Shown: positions 1 through 7,003, numbered from the stretch's first letter. The stretch is 41,070 bases of DNA from an uncultured Lachnospiraceae bacterium (GCA_934330725.1 CAKRGM010000020.1:1-41070), one strand, 5' to 3'. Program-made: numbers and translations. The notes: generated from the letters alone by a model not told the origin.

Positions 1-127
1 TTCATGCTATTTTTATGCCAGTTATTATTGAATTTTCAAGGTGCATAGGCACATTTTAATGTGCGAAGTTTGAGTAATTAAGCATAAAGTTTTCAGGAAT
101 TAAGAAGCTGAAAAATTGTTATGATAA

Positions 128-244
128 TGCAACATCTATTTGGATGATAGCGTGAAAGTAAATTATACAAAAGTCCAAGGTGCGGAAGTTATATAGGAAG
201 GTAAGGAAGTAATAAAAGCAGATTTATTGGCAAAACTTAAATAA
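128..244 (+). pseudogene. possible decayed 3' end of a coding region
   Basis: Read in one frame, this stretch gives a protein-like Lys/Val/Glu-rich sequence (around KVNYTKVQGAEVI, then EGKEVIKADLLAKLK) broken by a single in-frame TAG at 194-196 and ending at TAA 242-244. It has no start codon or upstream extension, because TGA TAA lies directly before it. It could be the tail of a degraded gene that once preceded the ATPase, or chance. No family is recognised. The rest of 1-267 holds only a small hairpin (GCACA/TGTGC near 50-65). Confidence 0.2.
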
Positions 245-267
245 ATGAATTGAGGTGACGAATAGAT

Positions 268-1332
268 ATGAAAATTAAAAAATTAGCGTTAAGTAATTTT
301 ATGGCTTTTGAGAATGCTGAAATGAATTGGTCGGATAATATCAACATTATTTGCGGTGAAAACAGTACTGGAAAAACAACGCTTTTGAAAGTGATGTATT
401 CTTTGATAAAACCGCTTAGTAATGTAAACAAAGATAATTTGACAAAAGATATGGAAGAACAGCTTTTTGTCAAAAAAATACAAGGTGTGTTCCGCCCGGA
501 TGAAATGAAAATCGGCAGACTGGTAAGCCGTAAGCAGGGAAGCAATCGAACAGATTTTTCTGTTGATTTGGAGAAAAAACAAAAAATTGCAGTTGGATTT
601 GGAAACAGGCAGGAAAATCATGCAGATGTTAATATAGAGCAAGGTGGAAAAATAAAAAAATATGATGTTATATATATTCCTACAAAAGAAATGATTTCTA
701 CGGTAGAACATTTCGTGTCATTATATGATGAATATCATATAGATTTTGAAGAAATGTATTATGATCTTGCAAAACTTTTGGACAGACCACTTTCAAAAGG
801 TCCTAACACTACTGAACAGAATCAGGTTTTAAGTAATTTGGAAGACATTATGAAAGGACAAATTGTCCAAAAAAATAAGAAATTTTATTTCAAAATAAAA
901 GGTGAAGGCGAATTTGAGATGGGATTACTTTCAGATGGATATAGGAAGCTATCTATGATTATTTATATGATTCTCTCCGGAAGTCTGAATAAAAATACCA
1001 TCTTATTCTGGGATGAGCCGGAAACGAATATGAATCCTAAAATGATTCGTCCAATTGTACAGGCAATGGTTGCTTTAGCTCAGATGGGGGTACAGATTTT
1101 CGTTTCCACACATGATTACTTTATTCAGCAGGAGTTTAATATGATTGTCTCATATCCAGAGTTAAATCCTAAAAAATTGGATATCCGATTTATTTCATTA
1201 TTTAGAGATAAAAAGACACGAGATGTTCAGTATGAGATGAAAAACTCAGCGTCTGATTTGGAACATAATGCAATCATGCAGGAATTTGATGCAATGTACG
1301 ATAGAGAACAGAGGATTATTTATGGGGAATAA
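268..1332 (+). CDS. AAA/SMC-like ATPase (AAA_15/AAA_21 type), putative defence ATPase
   Basis: This is a 354-residue soluble P-loop ATPase of the OLD/SMC-like AAA_15/AAA_21 group. The N-terminus (KIKKLALSNFMAFENAEM) is the typical first strand. Walker A is GENSTGKTT at residues 30-38. A signature-like LLSDGYRKLS lies near 222-232, Walker B is ILFWDEPETNMNP around 245-257, and a switch His is in VSTHD near 281. There are no membrane segments. The start is set by GAGGTG at 252-257, 10 bases before ATG. The stop overlaps the start of the next gene by 11 bases, so the two are translationally coupled. ATPases of this group often pair with a nuclease in phage-defence modules (OLD/Gabija-like, PARIS, Septu). 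That role is inferred here, not shown. The ATPase call itself is firm. Confidence 0.85.
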   Translation: MKIKKLALSNFMAFENAEMNWSDNINIICGENSTGKTTLLKVMYSLIKPLSNVNKDNLTKDMEEQLFVKKIQGVFRPDEMKIGRLVSRKQGSNRTDFSVDLEKKQKIAVGFGNRQENHADVNIEQGGKIKKYDVIYIPTKEMISTVEHFVSLYDEYHIDFEEMYYDLAKLLDRPLSKGPNTTEQNQVLSNLEDIMKGQIVQKNKKFYFKIKGEGEFEMGLLSDGYRKLSMIIYMILSGSLNKNTILFWDEPETNMNPKMIRPIVQAMVALAQMGVQIFVSTHDYFIQQEFNMIVSYPELNPKKLDIRFISLFRDKKTRDVQYEMKNSASDLEHNAIMQEFDAMYDREQRIIYGE

Positions 1333-1924
1333 TATCAGGGAAGAAAGCGGATTAAAGTTTCAGTTTCCAGAAGATGATACAGTGATAAAATTTGATGATA
1401 CAAAATTTTATAGAGATTATTTCAATAAATTGCCGGAAGCAAAGGGCGTTGATTTTATTTCTGTCACTAAAGATAAAATTGCTTTTATAGAAGTAAAGAA
1501 CTGTACTGGAGATGAGGGAAATTGTCGGTGGAGAATTGCTCCGAATAATCAAAAACGCAATACGACACATACTTCTGTCGATGTGGAAGGACGAGACAGT
1601 CTGGATATTGAAGTAGCGCAGAAAACAGCAATGACAGTAGCTGCTTTGATTGGGGCAAAATCCTTTGGAAATACAAAAGATTGTTTGAACGAATTAAAGG
1701 AGTATATTCAATTTCTGTCAGGAAATAGTTTTTCAGATGATTCGAAAAAGAAATATGTAATTTTGTTCCTTGAAGGAGACTTTGGAGGGAGAACGAGAAC
1801 TAAAAAGATGATTATGAAGGCCTTACAGGATAGCATGAATAAAAAACTTCAATGGATTAATTGTAGAGTATCAGTAGTTGACTCTCATACATATGATCCG
1901 AAAATATTTCAGATTGTGAGTTGA
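1322..1924 (+). CDS. small protein with PD-(D/E)XK-like nuclease motif, partner of the ATPase
   Basis: A 200-residue soluble protein of no family I recognise. Residues 42-60 read KGVDFISVTKDKIAFIEVKN: a conserved-looking Asp44 in a hydrophobic strand, a turn, then Glu57-x-Lys59 in the next strand. This is the core layout of a PD-(D/E)XK nuclease. A later strand (KKYVILFLEGDFGG) fits the same alpha/beta fold. The ATG at 1322 is chosen over the in-frame ATG at 1268 because AGAGG (1310-1314) sits 7 bases upstream, and 1268 lies deep inside the ATPase gene with no ribosome site. The 11-base overlap with the ATPase implies co-expression and probably a complex. The predicted role is a nuclease effector controlled by the ATPase. 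The motif is visible, but nuclease activity and defence function are inference. Confidence 0.6.
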   Translation: MGNNIREESGLKFQFPEDDTVIKFDDTKFYRDYFNKLPEAKGVDFISVTKDKIAFIEVKNCTGDEGNCRWRIAPNNQKRNTTHTSVDVEGRDSLDIEVAQKTAMTVAALIGAKSFGNTKDCLNELKEYIQFLSGNSFSDDSKKKYVILFLEGDFGGRTRTKKMIMKALQDSMNKKLQWINCRVSVVDSHTYDPKIFQIVS

Positions 1925-2065
1925 GATTTATTGCTAAAAATGCAGGTAAAAACAGGATTAATATTCTGGAAAATTGGAAAATGGAGAAAGTTATATCCCG
2001 GCGGCACAGATGCAGGGGGAGAGATTTAAATAAAAAATCAAAGTTCGCAAAATCTTCACAATAAA

Positions 2066-2108
2066 TTAGCACTCAACACTTGACTTGGCTAACAAACAGT
2101 GCTATAAC
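2066..2108 (+). promoter_or_regulatory. hsp20 sigma-A promoter overlapped by a CIRCE-like inverted repeat
   Basis: TTGACT (2080-2085), 17 bases, TATAAC (2103-2108) make a near-ideal vegetative promoter. A perfect left CIRCE half (TTAGCACTC, 2066-2074) lies upstream. Its core AGCACT (2068-2073) is answered by AGTGCT (2098-2103) overlapping the -10, with 24 bases between instead of the usual HrcA spacer of 9 bases flanked by 9-bp arms. HrcA-like control of the small heat-shock gene is a reasonable guess, but the geometry is not canonical. Confidence 0.6.
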
Positions 2109-2150
2109 ATAGTCAAGAACAAAGGAAGGGAATAAAAAGAGGAGTTAAGA

Positions 2151-2240
2151 ATGATAAAGAAGCATTCCTCCAGATTCCTGAAACATCCCGGTTCCATGAA
2201 ACAAGGTAAACAAGCATATGTAATAAAAAAGGAGCGATGA
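2151..2240 (+). CDS. small ORF (29 aa) in the hsp20 leader
   Basis: A 29-codon reading frame starts at ATG 2151 with a good GAGGAG (2139-2144) seven bases... upstream and ends in TGA 2238-2240, four bases before the hsp20 ATG and just past its GGAG (2231-2234). The product is basic and hydrophilic (starts MIKKHSSRFLKHPG, ends AYVIKKER), with no signal or membrane segment. Ribosomes ending here would stop on top of the hsp20 ribosome site, which suggests coupling: either a leader peptide regulating hsp20 or a genuine small heat-induced peptide. No homologue is recognised. The ribosome site and position are the only support. Confidence 0.4.
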   Translation: MIKKHSSRFLKHPGSMKQGKQAYVIKKER

Positions 2241-2243
2241 CTT

Positions 2244-2708
2244 ATGTTAATGCCTGGTATTTTTGGAGAAAATTTGTTTGATGACTGGTTTGGTGATTTT
2301 CCATTCTATATGGATAAAGATATTAAGAACACCGAGAAGAAGTTATATGGTAAGAAAGCCAGCAGAGTTATGAAGACTGATATTAAGGAAAAAGACGACG
2401 GTTATGAACTGGTAGTTGATCTTCCTGGATTTATAAAAGATGAGATTAAGGCTTCAATTGAAAATGGTTATCTTACAATCAGTGCCGCTAAGGGACTTGA
2501 TAAAGATGAGAAAGAAAAAGAAACAGGACATTATATCCGCAAGGAACGTTATGCCGGAGCTTGTGAGAGAAGTTTCTATGTAGGTGATGGTGTAAAACAG
2601 GAAGATGTCAAGGGTGAATTTAAGCATGGTATCTTAAAGCTGTTTGTTCCTAAGAAAGAAGCTAAGAAAGCTGTTGAAGAAAATAAATATATTTCTATCG
2701 AAGGATAA
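2244..2708 (+). CDS. Hsp20/alpha-crystallin small heat-shock protein
   Basis: A 154-residue ATP-independent holdase chaperone that binds unfolding proteins in the cytoplasm and hands them to DnaK/ClpB-type machines. Residues about 1-45 are the variable N-terminal arm (LMPGIFGENLFDDWFGDFPF), typical of clostridial Hsp18/Hsp20. The alpha-crystallin domain spans about 47-150: MKTDIKEKDDGYELVVDLPGF, then the strand pair around YLTISA and the conserved GxLKLFVPK motif (HGILKLFVPK). The length is normal for the family. The ribosome site GGAG at 2231-2234 supports ATG 2244. It is transcribed from the 2080-2108 promoter with the 29-codon ORF in its leader and a Lys-rich small ORF after it. Expression is probably heat-induced. 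Confidence 0.93.
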   Translation: MLMPGIFGENLFDDWFGDFPFYMDKDIKNTEKKLYGKKASRVMKTDIKEKDDGYELVVDLPGFIKDEIKASIENGYLTISAAKGLDKDEKEKETGHYIRKERYAGACERSFYVGDGVKQEDVKGEFKHGILKLFVPKKEAKKAVEENKYISIEG

Positions 2709-2759
2709 ATATATGGAATGATTTTATGACATAACATTATGGCAAAGAAGGTGAGTGAC

Positions 2760-2843
2760 ATGTCAGACAAGAATCCAAAGCATCCTTTAAAGAAAAAGAA
2801 ACAGATTAAGGCAAAAGATAAAAAGAAACATATTTACGAATAA
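2760..2843 (+). CDS. small Lys-rich protein (27 aa) downstream of hsp20
   Basis: ATG 2760 is preceded by AAGGTGAG (2749-2756), a good ribosome site. The 27-residue product is about 44 percent Lys (contains HPLKKKKQIKAKDKKKHIYE) and strongly basic throughout. An in-frame ATG at 2739 would add seven residues but has no ribosome site. It lies 51 bases after hsp20 and before the shared terminator at 2889-2933, so it is most likely co-transcribed with the heat-shock gene. Such short basic peptides often associate with RNA or ribosomes, but nothing here shows that. The coding call rests on the ribosome site and the purposeful composition. Confidence 0.45.
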   Translation: MSDKNPKHPLKKKKQIKAKDKKKHIYE

Positions 2844-2888
2844 GCATAATTAAAAGCTGGTGGTGCTTTTAATAAACAGATATAAAAG

Positions 2889-2933
2889 GCAGGAGTATTA
2901 TCCATATGTGTGAGGATGGTGCTCCTGCTTTTT
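2889..2933. terminator. bidirectional intrinsic terminator between hsp20 and the HxlR gene
   Basis: GCAGGAG (2889-2895) pairs with CTCCTGC (2922-2928), with inner ATCC/GGAT pairing, and is followed by a T run to 2933. On the other strand the stem is followed by CTTTTAT, so it can end both the hsp20 transcript and the opposing regulator transcript. Confidence 0.8.
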
Positions 2934-2967
2934 GATTTGCTGAAAATATTTGATTTGCTGAAAATAT
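2932..2967. repeat. two tandem copies of an 18-bp unit
   Basis: TTGATTTGCTGAAAATAT occurs at 2932-2949 and again at 2950-2967 without mismatch, between the terminator and the HxlR stop codon. It looks like a simple recent duplication with no visible function. Confidence 0.85.
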
Positions 2968-2969
2968 TT

Positions 2970-3329
2970 TTAACTTTCCGTACAGGTTGCCGGACAGTCC
3001 GATGTGGAACCGGTAATCTCTAAATACATATTACCCCAGTTACGCATTTCGTATAGAATAGGTGAAAGTGTTTTTCCAAAATCCGTAAGACTGTATTCTG
3101 TTTTTGGTGGTACAACCGGATAAACAGTTCTGTTTATGAAACCATCTTTTTCAAGCTCACGCAGCTGCTGTGTGAGCATTTTATCTGTTGCATATGGAAT
3201 TTTTTTATGAATTTCATTATATCTTAATGTTTTTTCCATAAGGTGCCATAATATAATAGCTTTGTATTTACCGCCAATAAGCTCAAGAGTTGCAGCAACA
3301 GGGCATGTTTTATAGTTTTTTGTTGACAT
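2970..3329 (-). CDS. HxlR-family winged-helix transcriptional regulator
   Basis: A 119-residue DNA-binding regulator of the HxlR/YodB group, which sense electrophiles, quinones or disulfide stress and repress nearby oxidoreductase genes. The family pattern is clear: Cys9 in KTCPVAATLELIGGKYKAIILWHL, then RYNEIHKKIPYATDKMLTQQLRELEKDGFINRT as helix-turn-helix and wing, and the PKTEYSLTDFG segment. Cys9 matches the position of the redox Cys in YodB-type members, and two further Cys lie in the tail (DCPATC). Length is normal. The start is supported by GAGGA seven bases upstream. It is divergent from the nitroreductase gene, with a palindrome (3368-3385) between them, so it probably controls that gene and itself. 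Confidence 0.9.
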   Translation of the reverse strand: MSTKNYKTCPVAATLELIGGKYKAIILWHLMEKTLRYNEIHKKIPYATDKMLTQQLRELEKDGFINRTVYPVVPPKTEYSLTDFGKTLSPILYEMRNWGNMYLEITGSTSDCPATCTES

Positions 3330-3367
3330 TTATTAATCCTCATTTCTGTATATATTAAGTTAAGGTA

Positions 3368-3385
3368 ACTTACTTTTTGGTAAGT
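3368..3385. promoter_or_regulatory. palindromic operator candidate between HxlR and nitroreductase genes
   Basis: ACTTAC-TTTTTG-GTAAGT, perfect 6-bp arms with a 6-base spacer, sits in the divergent intergenic region about 38 bases upstream of the HxlR start. It is a likely binding site for the HxlR dimer. No binding data are visible from sequence. Confidence 0.5.
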
Positions 3386-3406
3386 ATATAACTAAAAAGT
3401 GCATTC

Positions 3407-3434
3407 TTGATAAAAATACAGCTTATTATATAAT
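3407..3434 (+). promoter_or_regulatory. sigma-A promoter of the nitroreductase gene
   Basis: TTGATA (3407-3412), 16 bases, TATAAT (3429-3434), about 50 bases before the nitroreductase ATG. A second TATAAT overlaps at 3435-3440 but has poorer spacing. Confidence 0.5.
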
Positions 3435-3483
3435 TATAATATGGTTAACCAAAAATACAATGAAAAATTAAAGGAGACAAAAT

Positions 3484-4011
3484 ATGCAGACAAAATATAT
3501 GGATTTTTTAGACCTTGCAAAAAAGAGACATTCAGTACGTAAGTATACAAATAAACCGGTAGAAAAGGAAAAACTGGATAAAATCATTGAGGCTGCGCAT
3601 GTTGCACCAACTGCGGCAAATATACAGCCTGTTAAAATATTTGTTGTTCAAAGCCGGGATGGCCTTGAAAAGGTAGGAAAAGCTGCAAATGCATATGGAG
3701 CGCCAACAGTTCTTGTTGTGTGTACAGATAAAACAAAAGCATGGAAAAGACCTTTTGATGGAATGATTACAACAGATATAGATGCATCTATTCTTACAGA
3801 CCATATGATGCTTGAAGCAACACAACAGGGGCTTGGAACAGTATGGATATGCCATTTTAAGCCAGATGTTTTAAAAGAAGAATTAAGTATTCCTGAAGAA
3901 CTGGTGCCTGTAAACATTATGGCAGTAGGATATGCAGATGAGCCAGAAGTACAGGAAGGTACATTTAACAAGCAGAGAAAGCCAATCGATGAATTAGCAT
4001 CATATATATAA
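3484..4011 (+). CDS. nitroreductase-family FMN flavoprotein
   Basis: A 175-residue cytoplasmic FMN enzyme that reduces nitro, quinone or flavin-like acceptors with NAD(P)H. The FMN-binding start LAKKRHSVRKYTNKPV and the APTAANIQPVKIFVV segment are typical, as are MMLEATQQGLGTVWICHF and the end segment VPVNIMAVGYADE. It is at the short end of the family (usually 165-220). It follows AAAGGAG with normal spacing. The divergent HxlR gene suggests induction by electrophiles or quinones. The natural substrate cannot be told. It ends convergent with the AEC permease, with no clear terminator in the 65-base gap. Confidence 0.9.
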   Translation: MQTKYMDFLDLAKKRHSVRKYTNKPVEKEKLDKIIEAAHVAPTAANIQPVKIFVVQSRDGLEKVGKAANAYGAPTVLVVCTDKTKAWKRPFDGMITTDIDASILTDHMMLEATQQGLGTVWICHFKPDVLKEELSIPEELVPVNIMAVGYADEPEVQEGTFNKQRKPIDELASYI

Positions 4012-4076
4012 TTAACAGATTAATATAAGCGGCAGAAGCGTTAGGGGCATATTTGATTTTACGGAAGCTGCGTATT

Positions 4077-5009
4077 TCAGATAAGATACATAAATAATGC
4101 GACAGCGACAGGCATTGTTATTATACAGAATAAGGTAGTAAATACATTTAGTATTCCGGCATAGGCAGCATCCTTGTCAAATACCTGGGCCTGCTGTGTA
4201 ATCGTAGAAGCTGACGGCGTAATTGAAGCCAGAAAGACGATTAACAGGATTGTTTTTCCATCAGGAATCAGGTCATATACTTTACTTATATACATAAGTA
4301 AAAGAAGAACAAGCGGGCATACAATTAAGCGGATGGCTGAAAAAATATATAACTTCTTATTTTTAAGACTGTTAATAATTGGAGATTCAGCCATCAGCAT
4401 GCCTGTTACAATCATGCTTAAAGGTGCAAGCATGTTACCGATATCTGTTACGGGAGTAAGAATTATACCAGGCAGTTTAATATTAAAGAAAAATAAGAAC
4501 AGGCCTGCTATTATTGCAATAATATTTATATTTGAAAGGATTTTTTTCCATTCCATATGTGGCTGTTCGGCAATCATTGTACTGCAATGTGTCCACAAAA
4601 ATATCATTTGAACCGACATGAATGCACTTGAATATAAAACATAATCAGGTCCTAATATTGCACTTACAAGAGGAATAATCATGTTGCCTGAATTTGAGTA
4701 CATTATAGTTGCCTGCTCAATTGCATTCCAATGCCATATCTTTTCACCCAGTTTTATAAAAAGCAGCAGTAAAATATGTATTATTACAGCAAGTATTGCT
4801 GCATATATAAGTCCGGTCAGTTTTTCACGTGTAAAATCTATTTCAAAAGAGGATAAAATAGCACAGGGAAGTACAAGATAAACTACTACAACAGATATAA
4901 TTTTACTGTCCTTAGCTTTAAGAAGCTTCTTTTTTACAAGGACATATCCCAGTAAAATCATAAAAAAGAAATTAACGAGTTTGTAAAATAATATAATACT
5001 TATCTGCAT
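4077..5009 (-). CDS. AEC-family (auxin efflux carrier-like) permease
   Basis: A 310-residue integral membrane transporter of the AEC/BASS-like fold with about ten hydrophobic segments in two five-helix repeats. It begins MQISIILFYKLVNFFFMILLGYVLVKKKLLK, has the typical VLPCAILSSF and the polar helix break MIIPLVSAILG, and repeats the pattern near PSASTITQQA in the C-terminal half. Bacterial members move malate, malonate or other small carboxylates, or act as exporters. The substrate here is unknown. ATG 5009 is preferred over ATG 5021 because GGAG (5019-5016 on this strand) lies six bases before it and the longer start has no ribosome site. It is probably a single gene. The cupin gene upstream runs the same way. 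Confidence 0.87.
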   Translation of the reverse strand: MQISIILFYKLVNFFFMILLGYVLVKKKLLKAKDSKIISVVVVYLVLPCAILSSFEIDFTREKLTGLIYAAILAVIIHILLLLFIKLGEKIWHWNAIEQATIMYSNSGNMIIPLVSAILGPDYVLYSSAFMSVQMIFLWTHCSTMIAEQPHMEWKKILSNINIIAIIAGLFLFFFNIKLPGIILTPVTDIGNMLAPLSMIVTGMLMAESPIINSLKNKKLYIFSAIRLIVCPLVLLLLMYISKVYDLIPDGKTILLIVFLASITPSASTITQQAQVFDKDAAYAGILNVFTTLFCIITMPVAVALFMYLI

Positions 5010-5144
5010 TTTAATCTCCATTCTACAGGCATTTTACATTGGAGAAACAGCAGGTCCTCTTACTGTATAGTCTGATTTAATAAACTGATTTATGTTGTAT
5101 CTATTCTACATCAATGTGATTTTTTTTCAAGTAAAATAATTATC

Positions 5145-5177
5145 GGCTGCACCGGATATTCTGGTACAGCCGTTTTT
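5145..5177. terminator. hairpin between cupin and AEC genes
   Basis: GGCTGCACCGG and CTGGTACAGCC form an imperfect stem with a 5-base loop. The best T run (5173-5177) is on the plus strand. On the minus strand, where the flanking genes lie, the stem is followed by a weaker AT-rich stretch. It is possibly the end of the cupin transcript. Confidence 0.4.
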
Positions 5178-5202
5178 GCTGCCGGTAGATTATATTACAG
5201 CC

Positions 5203-5610
5203 TTATTTATCAATACCTGTATCTGTTTTGTGTGGTGGTGGAGGTGGTGAACCTGCCGGTGAACTGATTGAAAACAGTTTCAAATCACAGCATCCGGTAT
5301 TGATAATATTATGAAATGTATTTTTAGGAATCAGAATAGCGCAGCCGCTTCTGACAGTTTTAATGATATCCTGCTGACATGGCGATGTTCTTATGATTAC
5401 AGTGCCACAGCCGGATACAACGTACAGAAACTGTTCAGTACATGGATCAGCTTTAAAGCCGGTGTCTTTACACCTTGGAATATTTATCAGATTCAGCTTC
5501 ATAAACATTCCGGTCCATTTAGTAGCACAAAAACACTTATTTTTCATGGTTTCTCTACAAAGATTCATTATCTCAGGGTGAGTGCAAGTGTTAGTTGTTT
5601 TAACTTCCAT
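5203..5610 (-). CDS. Cys-rich cupin-domain protein
   Basis: A 135-residue small beta-barrel protein. Cupin motif 1 is seen as DPCTEQFLYVVSGCG and motif 2 as GCAILIPKNTFHNIINTG, with the P-x4-H-x3-N pattern. Motif 1 normally holds two His before the Glu (HxH...E). Here those positions are not His, so the metal site is incomplete or Cys-based. The protein has 11 Cys and a PPPPP tail (SPAGSPPPPPHK). Related clostridial cupins usually end in a less Pro-rich way. The start is supported by AAAGGAG six bases upstream. There is no neighbour that fixes a substrate, so function is unknown. Fold call is confident, role is not. Confidence 0.75.
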   Translation of the reverse strand: MEVKTTNTCTHPEIMNLCRETMKNKCFCATKWTGMFMKLNLINIPRCKDTGFKADPCTEQFLYVVSGCGTVIIRTSPCQQDIIKTVRSGCAILIPKNTFHNIINTGCCDLKLFSISSPAGSPPPPPHKTDTGIDK

Positions 5611-5672
5611 AATATTCTCCTTTCTAATACCAGTTGTGATTTACAATATTATAATATGCTGTAAAATTTATT

Positions 5673-5829
5673 ATGATATAATGAAGTAAAATCACTTGCC
5701 TGCAAGTGTGATTTTACAAAATGCATTGAGTGAGCTATGCTCACGGTATAATGAGTGCAAGCGAGTCAACGTGCTCTGCATGATTGACGAGCGACGAATG
5801 TCGGTCATGAACGAAGTTCATGATATAAT
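5673..5829. repeat. compound hairpin element flanked by 10-bp direct repeats
   Basis: The stretch holds successive palindromes: GTAAAATCAC..GTGATTTTAC (5686-5717), GTGAGC/GCTCAC (about 5729-5743), CGAC/GTCG and TCATGAAC/GTTCATGA (about 5806-5822). The same ATGATATAAT stands at both ends (5673-5682 and 5820-5829), like a target duplication. No reading frame is seen. It could be a small non-autonomous mobile element or a structured RNA upstream of the asparaginase gene. The remaining bases of the 5611-5889 gap show nothing else. Confidence 0.5.
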
Positions 5830-5889
5830 AAATCATTATGCTTAAAACTTAATATATGAGGAAATAATAATCAGGACCGGAGGGCTTAA

Positions 5890-6966
5890 ATGATGGATAA
5901 CAGAAAAATATTAGTTGTTTTAACAGGTGGAACAATTGGAAGTGCGATAACTGATAATACAATAAATGTAAGTGGAACAAGTGTATACAGATTAATAAAT
6001 GAATACTACAGGGAATATGGGGAATGCGATGATTTTGTAATTGAGCAGCCTTACAGTATTTTAAGCGAGAATACGACACTTAATACATGGAATAAGCTGT
6101 GTGGATATCTGTCAGATAAAGATTTTAATGAATACAGTGGAATAATAATTACACATGGAACAGACACATATTCTTATACAGCAGCACTTCTTGGATTGTT
6201 GTATGACAACTGCATTGATATTCCAATGGTACTGGTTTCAAGTAATTATGCGATTGGTGAACCACAAAGCAATGGTCTTAATAACTTCGCAAATGCAGTC
6301 AGTTTTATACGTGAAAACAGTAGTATGAATGAGCAGGATAGCAGATATAAGGGAGTGTTTTGTATTTATGAAGACAATTTTGGAGTAAATTGTGTATATA
6401 AAGCCCGTGAAATAATGGAAGCAGATACCTGCACAGATCAGTTCAAACCCTTTGGAGGCCAGTATTTTGGGCACATTGAGGGTAATCACTTTGTTTACAA
6501 TACCATGCATGAGAACCATTGCTGTACAGACCTTGATAAAAGATTTTGTAGTGAAAAACATAAAAATGTAGACAAAAAAATAGTATTTTATAAAGAAGTA
6601 ATTAATATAAAGTCTTATCCGGGCCTTAATTATGAATATATTGATATAGAAAAAATACAAAAAAAGAAGAGTGAAAGTGAGGTTTCAGATATTCCGGAAG
6701 GCTCAATAAAATATCCGGCTGCAGTACTTAATAATGCATATCATTCAGCGACAGTGTGTGTGGCCCGCGGAACAGAATCATTTGCTGATTTTGCTAAAAG
6801 GTGCAGTAATGCAGGCATACATGTGTATATAAACGGTTTTAAGAGAAATTTAAAAGATGAGTATGCATCACTAAAAGAGTTGGATAATTACCATGTTACC
6901 AGACTTTATGATATGTCACCTGAAATGGCATATGCTTATGTCCTTGTAAAAGAAAATTTATTGTAG
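5890..6966 (+). CDS. L-asparaginase family protein
   Basis: A 358-residue enzyme expected to hydrolyse L-asparagine to aspartate and ammonia in the cytoplasm (no signal peptide). The two catalytic Thr motifs are both present: VLTGGTIGS with Thr15, and THGTDTYSYTAALL near residues 88-101. The Gly/Ser-rich VLVSSNYAIGEPQSNGLNNF segment and a smaller C-terminal domain (AHSATVCVARGTESF) follow the type I layout. It is slightly longer than the usual 320-340. GGAGGG (5879-5884) serves ATG 5890 (5 bases) or ATG 5893 (8 bases). It stands alone behind the hairpin element. Some divergence in the middle (residues 190-270) leaves open a related amidase or glutaminase-type specificity. Confidence 0.85.
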   Translation: MMDNRKILVVLTGGTIGSAITDNTINVSGTSVYRLINEYYREYGECDDFVIEQPYSILSENTTLNTWNKLCGYLSDKDFNEYSGIIITHGTDTYSYTAALLGLLYDNCIDIPMVLVSSNYAIGEPQSNGLNNFANAVSFIRENSSMNEQDSRYKGVFCIYEDNFGVNCVYKAREIMEADTCTDQFKPFGGQYFGHIEGNHFVYNTMHENHCCTDLDKRFCSEKHKNVDKKIVFYKEVINIKSYPGLNYEYIDIEKIQKKKSESEVSDIPEGSIKYPAAVLNNAYHSATVCVARGTESFADFAKRCSNAGIHVYINGFKRNLKDEYASLKELDNYHVTRLYDMSPEMAYAYVLVKENLL

Positions 6967-7003
6967 TTTATATTATTTTAATAGAAAATGAATAAAATTA
7001 TCA

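Noticed and set aside
2889..2967. The tandem 18-bp units as the beginning of a CRISPR or satellite array
   Set aside because: Only two copies, no spacers, and directly adjacent; a simple duplication is enough.
4174..4611. 145-codon open frame on the plus strand inside the AEC permease gene
   Set aside because: It is the antisense shadow of a hydrophobic gene with clear family motifs on the minus strand.
5311..5664. 117-codon open frame opposite the cupin gene
   Set aside because: No ribosome site and no family features; the minus-strand cupin motifs explain the region.
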